From Chrysoperla carnea (Eukaryota > Arthropoda > Insecta > Neuroptera > Chrysopidae): a stretch of 64,000 nt of DNA. Made by a program: the position numbers and the translations under genes. The notes under the pieces are model-generated. The model was not told the DNA's origin, did no database searches, and worked only from the letters and a program-made list of their open reading frames with translations. Location of the stretch: NCBI RefSeq assembly GCF_905475395.1, contig NC_058337.1, forward strand, positions 94,668,368-94,732,367, given 5' to 3'. This document shows, piece by piece, positions 47,018 through 58,810 of the stretch. How positions within the stretch are numbered: the stretch's first letter is position 1; each line of letters starts with the position of its first letter.

Positions 47018-47900
47018 ACGAATTTGTATGAAGCATTTTTTATTTTTTTTAACCGACTTCAAACAAAAAAGGAGGAGGTTATCAATTCGACTGTATTTTC
47101 TTAATTTTTTATTGTGTTACTTTCGGCTAGATGAACCGATTTTGATGATGCTTTATCTATTTGAATGCTGGTGCTTCCCTTGTGGTCCCATTTCATTTTG
47201 GTCAGCTATGTTTTTACTTTTGGTGCATATTAATTTGTTTTGGAAAAGTTTTTCTTTTGAAGACGGTTTTCTTTTTGTTTAAAGTTTTTTGACTATATTT
47301 GTTTGAAAGATACCATAAAAGTTTTTAATTTAACCTCCAAGGAACAATATTTTGAAAATATCGGACGTCCCATCCAAATTTGGAAAAAACGAAAGTCTTG
47401 TCTTTTCATTAACATTTAACTTACCAAACGACAGACGGCTAGGATTTTAAACAATAAAAATCAATGTTTGGAAAATTGTATAAATTTTTACATTTGGTAT
47501 GTTGATATTGTTTTATTAGACAAATCAGAAATTTGCATTTTTAATCAAGTCATAGAATATATTCAGTTTTGATGAACTTAGCATTTAACAATGTTGTTAA
47601 TAGAGCACTTCCAATCATTATATACCTTACATAATATTCCCATACATAAGTCCAAAATGTCCTAACGATTTTGAAAAACATAGACGTTTTCGTCGAATTG
47701 AAAATAAAAGGATTTCAATTGTTTGTATGGAAAGAGTATGGTCTTTTAATTACTCTATCAACCTTTTGCATTAGGTGTTAATCTACATTACTTTATACTT
47801 CTTACTTTATAACTTCAACTTTAAGACCGCTTAGCTCCTAAACGGAGCAGCTTGATGCCAAGGTAAGTTTTACGAAATCGACTTCTTTTGAGATGTACTA
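47018..47900 (+). repeat. Dispersed insect repeat of the CCGACTTCAAA..GGAGGAGG type
   Basis: TTAACCGACTTCAAACAAAAAAGGAGGAGGTTATCAATTCGACTGTAT followed by GATGAACCGATTTTGATGATGC is a pattern known from many insect genomes (non-LTR or Helitron-associated). A second typical phrase, TTAGCTCCTAAACGGAGCAGCTTGATGCCAAGG, occurs at 47829-47861. The element may extend between them, so its limits are uncertain. Confidence 0.55.
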
Positions 47901-50900
47901 TGTATGATAGAGCGTTGTACAGACTTTTTAGGTACATTCTTTGCCTGTATGCGGTTTGGATAGCAGTTCAATCCATCTTAAAAGCGCCGAAAGTTATCAC
48001 ACAAGTGATTTCACAAATGTTTTCTCAAACTGCGAAAAAATTCAATCTGTATTTACAGCCACCAAATTGTCTGAACATTAATGGAACATGTATTTGTACA
48101 TTAATGGAACTTTACTCTTTAGACAGAAAAAAAATGGTAAAAAAATAATAATACAGCTGCAAATTTTTTTACAAAATATTTTAACGTCGCAAAAAAAAAT
48201 TTAATCTCTGCAATTGAAATATTTATTGAGAATTTTTAAGTAGAAAAATATAGAAGATCCAAAAGAGCTGTCCAGAGTTTGTCCTTTTTTGACAAATAAA
48301 ATTTTTAAGATAAAATCGATATAGATTGAGAAATCTATCGCCTGCCTCTCGAATATTTATGGAAAATCAGAATTTTCTTTTCTCAACGAAATCACTAATT
48401 CTCAACGAAAAATTCCTTTCTTTTCTAAAAATACTAAGCAATACGAGTTCGAATGAAGTTCGAATGAAAATTTTCAAATGATGGAGGGTTTTATGCGCAA
48501 TTAAATCGCCCGATTAAATTTGACCACGGTCAGACAATTGCATGCATACAGAGTTTAAAGTAGTTTTTCTATCTATCTAGAAAGATATTAAAGAAGTAAT
48601 TCAAATTTTGCATTTGAATTTTTTATTTGCTTTTTACACTTTACATACAAGAGAGGCATCACAGATTCATCTGTTTTTCATTTTCCTTGTAAAGTCGATT
48701 GTAATATTATATCTTGATTTTTTATTGAAAGTTGAACAGAAGACAATATTTTTAGATTTTTATATGCAAAACGAATTACTATTCTGATGTTGCATACTTA
48801 ATTCAATTTTCTTATACAATGCTAGGAATCCTTTGTAGTGTGTATAATAAAATCATATATGATATAATTTTTTTTTCTTGTTGTAACTAAATTGATATCT
48901 GTAAGATAACATAAAATATATTTGTCACACAATTCACTGAGTTAGAAACGAAAGCGTTATCTGTCTGTATGTTTGAAATTGTGAAATGGATAGACGACGA
49001 TGCATTAGTGTCACATATATACCACATGCTATATACATACAGTGAAGACATACGACATACGTTTAATGGAAGTGTACATTTTTATAAAACAAAACAATAA
49101 CTGCTTTATCTTGAAACATTCTGATGTCACAACAACCTCTATGTATAAATCTATTTGTAATGAGTTAGTTATGTTACTTCAGTAAAGAGATCAATTCAAA
49201 GGCGAAAGAAAATATCTCCTTTACAAAAAATTGTAATTCTTAAGGATGTACGAGCGCCAGGACCATTTTGGATAAAATACTTGATCTTTTTTTTAATATG
49301 AAGTTTAAATAAGTCTAAACAAATTTTGTAAATTTGGAAGACCCTAAAAATTACAATTAAAAACAACTGTAATTTTTAGCGCATATATATTAGCACTTTG
49401 CGTATTTGAAGCTTTAACTCCTCAAAATTTAACGTTGTGTTTAAAATTGAAATAAACAACTCACCTGTAAAACAATATGCATCAACTTGTCAGCCAGGTA
49501 ATAATAGACAATCAGAAGAATACAAAAATTTAACCGTAACCAAAACCACATTGACAATCAATCTTTAGCCTACCCACATTATCATAAAATGCTCTCATTC
49601 AATACTAATGCTGTCTAGTAAATAACAATGCCTGCTGAGAAACTACAGAAATTGCGAGGTACATACAACTAAGTACTACATATTGTGTGGATAAGAGGAT
49701 CTGGAATTAGGTAAATAGAAGCAATTAGGTATTGTGTGTATCTTAAAAATTAGAAGATGTTGACACTATTTGCTATTTTAACCATATTTCCTTGCATTCA
49801 CAGCGCAATATTGCAAGGCAGAAAATAATAAAATGTGTAAATATAGCACTGAAATGTCTTAAATATAAATATCGATCATATAAATTTGATCCAAAAATTT
49901 ACAGGGAAATTTGAAATTTACAAATTTACTTGGGTAATTGGTCCTGCTGTGCGATAGTTTTTCAAAAATATTAAAAAGTTACAGAGCATTAGGTAAGATT
50001 CTGTGTCTTTTAAATTTCTCAAAAGTGTCTTTAAGACTTTATTTTTAGATTTTGGGAAAGTCATTTTGCCAAACGAAAATCGATGTTTTTAAATAGAATC
50101 ACGTTTACAGGCTTTAACTGGGTTTCAGCAGGCGCCGAATATATATATACATATTAAGAAACTACAGTAACTTATAGCAATACTGTTCAAACATATGAAT
50201 GAATTGCCTTACGGGAAAAAACCAACCCTTTTAATGTTCATGTCATTTCATAGACCACTCTGTTTTTTTTTTAAAGATTTAAGCCTGATTATGACTTCCA
50301 TGTTGACTACTTGACGTCAATAGTGATTTTTCCAATAGTGCAGAATTTTGTTGCATACAGGAAGAATTTGATATTAACCAAAAATCACCCAAATGTCGAA
50401 ATAAAAGATCAATTACAATTTTGCAAGATTGGTGCAATTTTTCTTCATTCTATGTCAAAATGTTGATAAATTCAAAAGTAGTCAACAGACACAGTCACTT
50501 CTAATTCATTATGAAAATCGTCGTAAAATATTCAAACTCGATATATCATTTTTGAAGAACATAGTAGAATGAATTTTCTATACAATCATGTATAAATTGT
50601 TGTTTTATTTGTATAGAAAGGAGAAGAATGAATTTTGAACACTACTGACCTAATACTCTGTTCTATTGTTCGTTTACAAATAAAAGAATATCCAAAAAGA
50701 GAGTAGTGTAGAGTGAATTCGGTATATTTGATGTTCCATGCTGACAATCAATTTATTTTTGTATCAACATTTTCAATTCAAGTTTCATTAAATTTAGTTG
50801 TAACAAATTTTCTTTGTATTTTCCCTTTTTTTTCTTTTTTTTTTTCGTAAATAGAGAGGAATTTTACTTGATGTAATTTATAGAATTTTTTGTGATGTGA

Positions 50901-51210
50901 TGGTCAAGACACGTTTATTTTCGATTGCGTTCATTTTAAGTTCTATAAATAATAAAACCTTCTTTGAATGTCTGTGAAGTTGAATGTTTCGTTTTCGTTT
51001 GAAGCGATAGCATAATATTTTAGTCTTAACAAACGAATATAATTTAATAGTTTTTGTTTCCAAAATAAAGAGAATGTATATTCTAAAATCAAGTAGAAAG
51101 TGGCTCAGCTAGGCAATGTGTCTAAGTTGGCAATTACTTTTTAATGTCAAAGCCTGAAATACGTGAAAGTGAAACACAGAATCAACATAGTATTTTTTGA
51201 ATGAATATTT
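47901..51210. other. Gene-free stretch
   Basis: An open frame at 47888-48148 immediately follows the repeat and has no recognisable domain. A repeat-like block with many near-homopolymer A/T runs lies at 49240-49560. No gene is supported. Confidence 0.35.
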
Positions 51211-51566
51211 TAGACTGTCAGCTCGTAACAGAAAAATATAATCAATATTTTACAGTCTGCCAGTGATAGACATATTATACAGCCACAAGCTGCAGAAAAA
51301 TTTATAAAATATCATTCATAGTTATTGTACCCGAGAAAACCGCCTGTCAATCAATATTTAAAGTATCAAACAGCCTTGTCTTTTATTCGAATGAATGGCA
51401 GACTATATTAATTTGTTCTGACTTTTAAAAACTGAAGAAAATTTTTAACTATGCATTAATTCGTTGTGAATGTTGTTTTAAAAAATTTTCTTGTGGCTGT
51501 ACACCTCTACCATTGGCAGACTGTAAAAAAATTGATTCTGTTTTTCTGTTACAAGCTGGCAGTCTA
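51211..51566. mobile_element. MITE-like hairpin, 356 bp with about 85-bp inverted ends
   Basis: The left end 51211-51297 and right end 51482-51566 share TAGACTG.CAGCT.GTAACAG, AAAAA.A.AATCAAT, TTTACAGTCTGCCA and TACAGCCACAAG in inverse orientation. The interior is non-coding. Confidence 0.9.
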
Positions 51567-53028
51567 TTGGATTTCATGAGTGAAAGTATATATGTCAAGC
51601 CGCTTATCTCATCCCATCAAATGTTTGTTTGCGGTGAGGGGTAATGAGAAAATGTAAATTGTCATTTAGCCAACTCTTATGGTCAACTTAGACTCATCAT
51701 TTCATCATGTAAGAAAAGGAAATCACATCCCGAAGAATTAAAAAAGCTATAAAGAACGAAGATTTGGTATTTGAAAGTAGTTCTACATTAAAGTGATATT
51801 ACTTTTCAAAAGATCGTGAAATACAGGGCTTAAGATATTTGTAAATATAGTATATAAAATTTCGAAACTTACTTAACGTTAAAATTGTTTGATATGTTGC
51901 GTTAGTAGTGTTAAAAGTGTTCGCTTCTCATTTAACCAAATAGCAATTTTTCATTTAATGTTTTGCAAAAGAAAAATTTTCTGAAGCCACACAATAGTGT
52001 AAAATTTATATTTTTTTTAACATTATTTCAGAACATATTTTACTTCCTGAATGCGAAAATACGTGTAATATGGGCATCGAATACATGTGTTTCTTTTATT
52101 TTAAAGCCATAAAATTTATCTTTTAGTCCATGGTTTAACATAATATTTTTTATGAAAAAACAATGGTTACTTACCAACAAGTAACTACTTCATAATGTAC
52201 GAAAACAAAAAATACATATACATATCGAAAAAATGATTTTTTTCTAGTAGCAGCTAAAACTAACATTACCTACTGACATAGAAAATAAAATCAAGTCCCC
52301 AAATGGGAATCACATTTCTTCATTTCTCCCAATGGAGTTAAGTATATATATATGTACTACACCAAATGGACCGTAATAAAATTTACCATTTTATGCATTC
52401 ATAGGAAAATTTTCACATTAGATACAACGTGGTTCATGCAAACGATTACAGTTTCAAGTTGGTTGAATATCGACAATATGAAGGATGCGGCATGGGTTAG
52501 TTACAAATTTGTATACTTAAGAGCTTAAAGAATCCAAAAACTTCCCCTAAAACTCCAACCTCCGAATCAGTCAAAGTAGTCTCTTTCCTCATATTTGACA
52601 AAGTCTACTTCCTTTGAAATTTCGGATAAACTCATTAAATTATATTCATGTGAAACTCTCGTATATACACTTATGCCTTAGATTGAGTGTTAACAATAAT
52701 TTAGAAACCACTTGAAACTGGTGGTTTCGTGTCTCATTTTTCGGCTGACTTGAGGATAATTTGGATAAGTGGGATGGTTTGTTGAAACTCGATTAACGCA
52801 AGGTAGATATTTTAAATAGTTATTTTGTGCATTGAAAATTGGAAAAAAATTGAAAAAATAACTTTCCTTCACAATGCAATTGTTCGATCACTTTCACAAT
52901 GAAACTGTTAATTATTTATTTTTTAAAACTTCACCTATATAGCGAATTTGATTTAAATCAATTCCAAATCAAAATTTAGATTTTATGAGCTCTATATCTT
53001 TTATACAAGTTTTTTTTATTAAATAGCT
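51567..53028. other. Gene-free stretch
   Basis: No gene, RNA gene or strong repeat was recognised. Confidence 0.4.
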
Positions 53029-53117
53029 ATTGATAACCGAGAGTTGCAACTCGCCGACTGGCGATAAAAATTTGTACTATTAAACAGGAAGTGGATCTCT
53101 TTTTGAGTAGTTCCAGC
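53029..53117. repeat. Inverse copy of the repeat at 30.74-30.97 kb
   Basis: TATTGATAACCGAGAGTTGCAACTCGCCGACTGGCGATAAAAATTTGTACTATTAAACAGGAAGTGGATC is the reverse complement of the two 30-kb pieces joined in order. It therefore appears to be the more complete copy. Confidence 0.7.
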
Positions 53118-54130
53118 AAAAAAAATACACCGAAGGCTAACTACGACGCTGTGTTATATGCATTCAAAACTATTGTCCTAAAATTAACTCAGACCAAAAC
53201 TTTAGGTTAGTAAAATTTGATTTTTTGTTAAACTTCATTATAAACCACTTTGAATTTAGGAATGTAGTATGTGTTTGAATTATATAATCAACAGGACACT
53301 TTAAATTTTGTGATGGGGAAGCTTTTATAACTACTGTTGTCACATATGAACTCCTTTATACTCAAACCTTTATTTTTCCTTCCATACTTATTCAAGCTAC
53401 TATAACATACGGATTGGACTGTATGTGGGTGATACCACAGGCGTTAATTTTTGTTTTTTGGGTCACATCTCTCTGTTCTACGAATAATAATAATGTATTT
53501 TCAAATATAAATTTTGAAATTATCATACATAATATATTTTTTAGCATTATTATCATTTACTTTTTACTACGTAACGACAAGTACTATTTATGATTTTTGA
53601 GTTTAAAGTTTGTTGGATTATTACATAGCCGAATGTAAGGCTGCGAAGGTCAAAGAAATCAATTGTTTGTGATTCATTAATTATAGAGGAAATGAATTAG
53701 ATAGTATTTTATATTTTTAACAAGCTTTTATTAGCTTCATACGTATGTTATTATGTTAGTATGTAACGTAATCAAGCACCGATGACAATACAATAATTTA
53801 ATTAGTTTATTTGATTATCCTGATCAGGATTTTCAGGATTCATGCTTTTCATATCTGAAAATATATACATTTATTAGCGCTCCCACCATGCACTGAATTT
53901 TTGATAAAAAAGTAATAGTCTAAAAAACTATTATTTATTATAGTTTAATACAACTGAACTTTTGAACATTTTGAAAATTCTTAAAGGTATGTTTTGTAGG
54001 CATTTTTAGCTACAAAGTACATGCTTGCGTTTAAAAGCCAAATTAATCAGCTGCTGCATGATAATTTTTACAATTTTTGAGTGTCCAGAAAAGAAAAATA
54101 TTTGTAATGAAAATTTGGAAGCACAATCAA
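53118..54130. other. Gene-free spacer
   Basis: No feature was recognised. Confidence 0.4.
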
Positions 54131-54716
54131 GAAAACAAGAGAAACAAAGAATTGACTGAGTAAGTTGTTGAAATACCATGTAAAGACAGTGTTGATTACG
54201 GAATCTTTTGTTTTTTACGCAATATAAGTAAAGGAAAGTAGCCACTCTTACACCCACAAAGTAATAAGAGTGACTTTCTTCTCACTTCCTCAGTAAATAT
54301 AGGTGCTATTAACAAACACAAACATAATTTGGTTTGTAACGTATAACTTAAAATATATACAAAACATGTTTACTTAATACAATACAATACATTTATACAT
54401 ATTATATAATGTTATAACCTAATTTCAGACAAAGGTTTTCCATTTTTTTTATAAGGAACATTTCTCATATTAAACTTTTGTTGTATCTCTAACGGTTTTC
54501 GAGATATACGAATTTAGTCTCACTTTTTACGTTTCCGTTTTTGTTGTCGTGGTGACAGACAGACAGAAAGACCGACAGACAAGCGGAAATGAAATAGTTA
54601 GTGAATTTTATAAATACCTATACCAAAATTGTATTCGTAGCATCAATATTTTTAAGCGTTACAAATTTGCGACTAAACTTAGTTTACCTTAATATATTTC
54701 ATATATACATGGCATA
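54131..54716 (-). repeat. Solo copy of the 0.5-kb arm repeat family (copy G)
   Basis: In the same orientation as the right arm at 22562-23054. The inner end is AAAACAAG.GAAA..AA, followed by AATTGACTGAGT.AGTTGTTGAAATACCATGTAAAGACAGTGTTGAT. The outer part has TTTTGTTGTATCTCTAACGGTTT, a GACAGACAGACAG tract, CATCAATATTTTTAAGCGTTACAAATTTGCGACTAAACTTAG and the end CATGGCATAA. It has an internal insertion at about 54225-54430. Confidence 0.8.
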
Positions 54717-55369
54717 AAAATCTCGATTTCTTCTCAATAAGATAACTGTTGTTTGATAACTCTTGAAATACTTCTAATAATTAGTATTATCGTTAAAATT
54801 TTAAAGGCAACCCTGTTTTATTTGAAATATGCCTGATATAAGCACTATGGTGATATTATATTTTTAATCACCTACAATTTTTGATACCTCAAAAATGAAC
54901 TTTCATTAAGCTTACAGATGATATTTTAATATTAATTAAAATTGTGAAATTTATTTTATCTCATACATATATTTTGTTACCTTTTCATTTATATTGGTTT
55001 ATTAATCCTGGATTTTAGATTCTTTTAGTATTTTATGTCTCTTTATTATGTATCGATTTCGAGGAAAACTCTTATGATTATGATTGTATCTTCAAATATT
55101 TCACGGAATAAAATGGTTGGCGAAAAAACTTCAACGATTTTTGGTAGTAAAATAAAGAAAGTATGTTCTTTTGTGTCCGTTATCAGGAGGAAATTTGGTA
55201 AACTTTTTGACATTTCACTGCACGATTTATTATTCATTATAAAGCATAAATTAAAGATTTTTTCAATCATACTCAATAGAGTATGACTATTTTACGTTTT
55301 TAAAATTGAACCTGATGATTTGATTACTTCTTCCTGTGTAAAACAATCCCTATTCGTATTTCTAGTGTT
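54717..55369. other. Gene-free spacer with overlapping open frames
   Basis: Two open frames lie on opposite strands (55035-55286 plus, 55046-55276 minus) over the same 240 bp. Neither has a recognised domain, and at most one could be real. At 55339-55380 a short block resembles 27943-27980. Confidence 0.3.
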
Positions 55370-55447
55370 ATGGAAGAGGATTTTGATAAAGCATGGAAGG
55401 TGAAGGCTATATCGCGTTGGTCTTTACTTTTAGACCCACCGAAAAGG
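55370..55447 (+). other. Candidate first coding exon (26 codons) with strong donor
   Basis: An ATG at 55370 opens exactly 26 codons (MEEDFDKAWKVKA then ISRWSLLLDPPKR) up to a GTAAGTATT donor at 55448, phase 0. The interval is richer in G and C than its flanks, and an acceptor-like TTTCTAG lies just upstream at 55359-55365. Against it: the first part resembles a repeat block near 27.95 kb, and no following exon is certain. An in-frame open tract after an acceptor at 56829-56836 could continue it. Confidence 0.25.
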
Positions 55448-55951
55448 GTAAGTATTATGCTAGTATCTTACAAAGTTTACAGTCGATGCAGTTTAGTAAG
55501 TTAAGTACGTTCCACAAATTTTTGCAGATAAATTACATAGAAACGTTTGATTTGAATCTATTTAATAATTAAACACACTCAAACTTAGGTTTGTGTGAAT
55601 ATCGATTATCGATATTTCATTTTTATTTTCAAATGTAACGCAATCATAGCAATAAGCCTATTCAATGATACAATAACTCATTACAATGCAATATATATTT
55701 ATTTTTTATTTTTTTTTTTTGAATAAATAAATATGTAAAAATATTGCCTGTTTCTTATTATATGTTTCAACATAGCAATGGAACATCAGCTCATATAAGC
55801 AATTTTATTGGTTTTCAAATAAAAATAAATTTACGTTTATTTTATTATGATACATATGCCCCAGTATGTATTGAGTAGTAAAATTTATAGTAATTTTGAA
55901 TATTTACTCGTTATTTTTTGGAAATATGTAGGTATTATTCTATAAAATCAA
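55448..55951. other. Gene-free spacer
   Basis: AT-rich DNA with no recognised feature. If the exon at 55370-55447 is real, this is intron. Confidence 0.4.
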
Positions 55952-56450
55952 TATATATAGAATGATTCAATAATACATTGGCAAAATCCCGACATAGGCT
56001 CTATGCACCAAAAAATAAAAATGGTCATATGAACGTATAGTGAAAAATTTTTGAGATACAGGTTTCTAAAATTTCAAAGCAAAAACAAGTTAATTAAAAG
56101 TTTTGTTAGAATGTTTACATAAAAATAACAAAAATAAGTCATGCATACAAATGGTGAGGCTATTCATTTTCGAGATATACGATGATAAATTTTACAGATC
56201 TTCTTTTAAAAATTTTATGAGGGAATTTCTCGAAAATAAAAAATTCTGGACCAAATACTAAGATCACTTTTTGTTCTTTGATAATAACTTACTTATTATC
56301 TGAATTTTGTTTTGAAATTTTCGAAATCCTGCATCTCGAAAATGAAATGTTTAGACAATCCGTCCAAATGAACTTATGACTCGTTTATTGCAAAAAAGAT
56401 GGGCCTTTTCAGAATTCAATGTCAATGTATTATTGAATCATCTATATATA
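55952..56450. mobile_element. MITE-like element with about 28-bp terminal inverted repeats
   Basis: The left end (55952-55980) and right end (56423-56450) are inverse copies, TATATATAGA(A)TGATTCAA followed by TAATACATTG, with a single extra base on the left. The roughly 440-bp interior has no long open frame. Imperfect TATATA sequence at both edges makes a TA-type target duplication plausible but not provable. Confidence 0.85.
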
Positions 56451-57263
56451 CTTCAGTTTACTTTATCGATAAGTAGTTTGTATGTATGTAACCTGTTTGT
56501 ACAGAACTGGAAATCTATGCATTAAAGTGATTTTTTGAACAATTTTATAAAAAAATAATTATTATCACTCAAAATTGGAATAAAATTTATACCTTAATGT
56601 TCTTCAACATACTATTATTTATTCAAATGAACGGCAACAACTTTTTAACTAGTAGTTTAGGAAAGGATCGTAGACATGCTACTGAATCGATTTTTTAAAA
56701 ATCTTAGTGCAATGAATGACGGTAATTCTAACCTCTTTGCATTACAAGAACAGGAGAGGTTTTGTCCAAACAATAAATTGATAAAGTTTACCAAAATAAA
56801 TAGAATTTATCGCATTAATTTAATTTAATGTTTATCCACAGATCAAAATCTTGATCACACAAGAGGGTTTAGAATATCAAAAGAGTAAATAATTTATTGA
56901 AAAAATCTGTTTGATTGAAAAATTTAGTCGGTCGTTACGAAGAGCACCTCGTAAAGTGCTTGGGTATTCTAAATGTAGTAATAATGCGTAAGCTAGACAA
57001 TGAAAAATTTCCAATAGTGTATGTTATCTATATTTTCTTCACAATTTTATGTGGTGGTTTGTAAGAACACTATTCAGTATATAATGTTGGTACTATTGTG
57101 TTATTATGATTATCATTATTATAGTATTCCTTTAAAAATAGCGTTTCTCTGCAAATACGTACATAAATACACGGAGAAATTTTTTCTAATACTAAATACT
57201 TTGGTTGCATCGTTTGCGAATGCTTTATAAATGCTAGATCATGTCGAATGAACAGCTTTCATT
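56451..57263. other. Gene-free spacer
   Basis: A good acceptor (TTTATCCACAG, ending 56838) is followed by a short open tract but has no strong donor. Nothing else is supported. Confidence 0.3.
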
Positions 57264-57597
57264 TATCGAAAAGTGTTCATGAGTATTTCTAATTAAATTA
57301 ATTTTAATAAATTTTTCTATGAACGGTTGTTTTCAGGCAAGTCTATACCATTTAAATTATCTTTCTTCTTATACCAATTTCGATTGGTGAACAAATGGGT
57401 ATAGATCTGTTTATACCATATGAACAGGTAATTCAATATAGATAACTTTTCTGATCTGTTGACCAATCGAAATTGGTACCAGAAGAAAGATAATTTAATT
57501 ACAAGAATAATATTATATCATTGCCTGAAAAAACCGTTCATGGAAAAAATTGATTAAAATTAATTTATTTAAAAAGAGTCATGAACACTTTTCGATA
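57264..57597. mobile_element. MITE-like hairpin, about 334 bp, inverted arms of about 145 bp
   Basis: The left arm from 57264 and right arm to 57597 share TATCGAAAAGTGTTCATGA, TAAATTAATTTTAAT, ATGAACGGTT, TTTTCAGGCAA, AAATTATCTTTCTTCT and ACCAATTTCGATTGGT in inverse orientation. There are a few indels, and the central 30-40 bp is unpaired. No coding capacity was seen. Confidence 0.9.
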
Positions 57598-58439
57598 GAA
57601 AAACTTTGATATGAGTGTTTAAAAATCAATAAAAACTCATAAAAAATAAGTCTCATCTGGTTATGAAGTAAAAGATCGTTTTGTAAAAAATTGCATGTGT
57701 CTTAAAGCATTCTTTAAAAGAAATTCGCTAATAAAATAAAAATTCGTTTTAAAATTGATCTTTAATAGTAGGTGCCTTTTTTACCCTTCCTTGACATTTA
57801 TATCAATGTTCGAATGATTTATTCAGAGAGGTAATAGCCCCCGCCATTGTTTTTCCAAAAAGCATTGACTTTGTGATAGGTGGATTAAATTTGATTCAAA
57901 TTGTCCGATTGATTCTTACCTATCTGTAATGGTTTCGCGATAGAATCCTGCCAAAAAAAGAATTTGAATTAATTTTATACCAAATGCTCTCCCCCTGATT
58001 GAAGCTGCATGATAGAGTCTTGGTGCAAAACCCATGCATTGCTCAGACAAATAGCCATTAAAAAATTCTCCGCATTCATGTATATAATAATATTATATTT
58101 TTATTCTGTCTTTTTGCTATATATTATTTTCTTCTTCAAAGCATTGTAAGGTTTGTTTATTTACGTATGTATTTGTTTGTTTACATTTATTTATGGGTTG
58201 TTTTTTTGAATGAAAACCTATGAACAACAACAACCAAAACAAACGAGCACATACAATAATACTACCTTGCCATTATTATACTCTTAAAATCATCCTTTCA
58301 AAAACACACAGCTTTTTCGTTCTTTTTCATTGCTAAATGTGAAGGTTTTCCTTCTGAAATGATAGAACTTTAAACTTAAATTAAATCACATGCAAGTGGG
58401 ATTTTATTTATTTTTATTCGAAGGGGTATTTTTAACACC
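57598..58439. other. Gene-free spacer
   Basis: No feature was recognised beyond simple-sequence patches (GTTTGTTTAC at 58155-58190). Confidence 0.4.
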
Positions 58440-58810
58440 GAATTAAAAAAAGGAGTTTTTTAGATTTTTCCGCTATGTGTGTGTCTCTGTCTGTGTGCAT
58501 GTTTGTCTGTGTGTCTGTGGCATCGTAGCGCCTAAACGGATGAACCGATTTTGACTTTTTTGGTTTTGTGTGAAAGGTAATTTTATAAAAAATGTTCTTA
58601 GCTAAGTTTCAAGTTCAAATTTAGAGTTCAGTATCCTAAAAATCTAAAAATTAGCAAAGTTCTTCCAAATTGGCTCAGTTTGGAAAAGGCTTTAAGGAAA
58701 ATGGCAATTTAATGGAAAGTGTTCTTAGATATGTTTCAAATGCGAGTTAAGAGTTCCGTAGACGAAAAATTTGTCGAAAGTTTTTTTAAATTTTGTAAAT
58801 TTCCCTTGTA
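58440..58810 (+). repeat. Dispersed insect repeat (ACCGAATT..GGAGTT / AACCGATTTTGA type)
   Basis: AACACCGAATTAAAAAAAGGAGTTTTTTAGATTTTTCCGC, a (GTCTGT)n-rich stretch at 58475-58520, and GTAGCGCCTAAACGGATGAACCGATTTTGACTTTTTTGG are landmarks of a repeat related to the one at 47018. The class is unresolved. The 3' limit is approximate. Confidence 0.6.

Noticed and set aside
55035-55286. Plus-strand (83 codons) and minus-strand (76 codons) open frames over the same DNA
   Set aside because: They lie on opposite strands of one AT-rich segment with no splice or homology support. Neither can be preferred.
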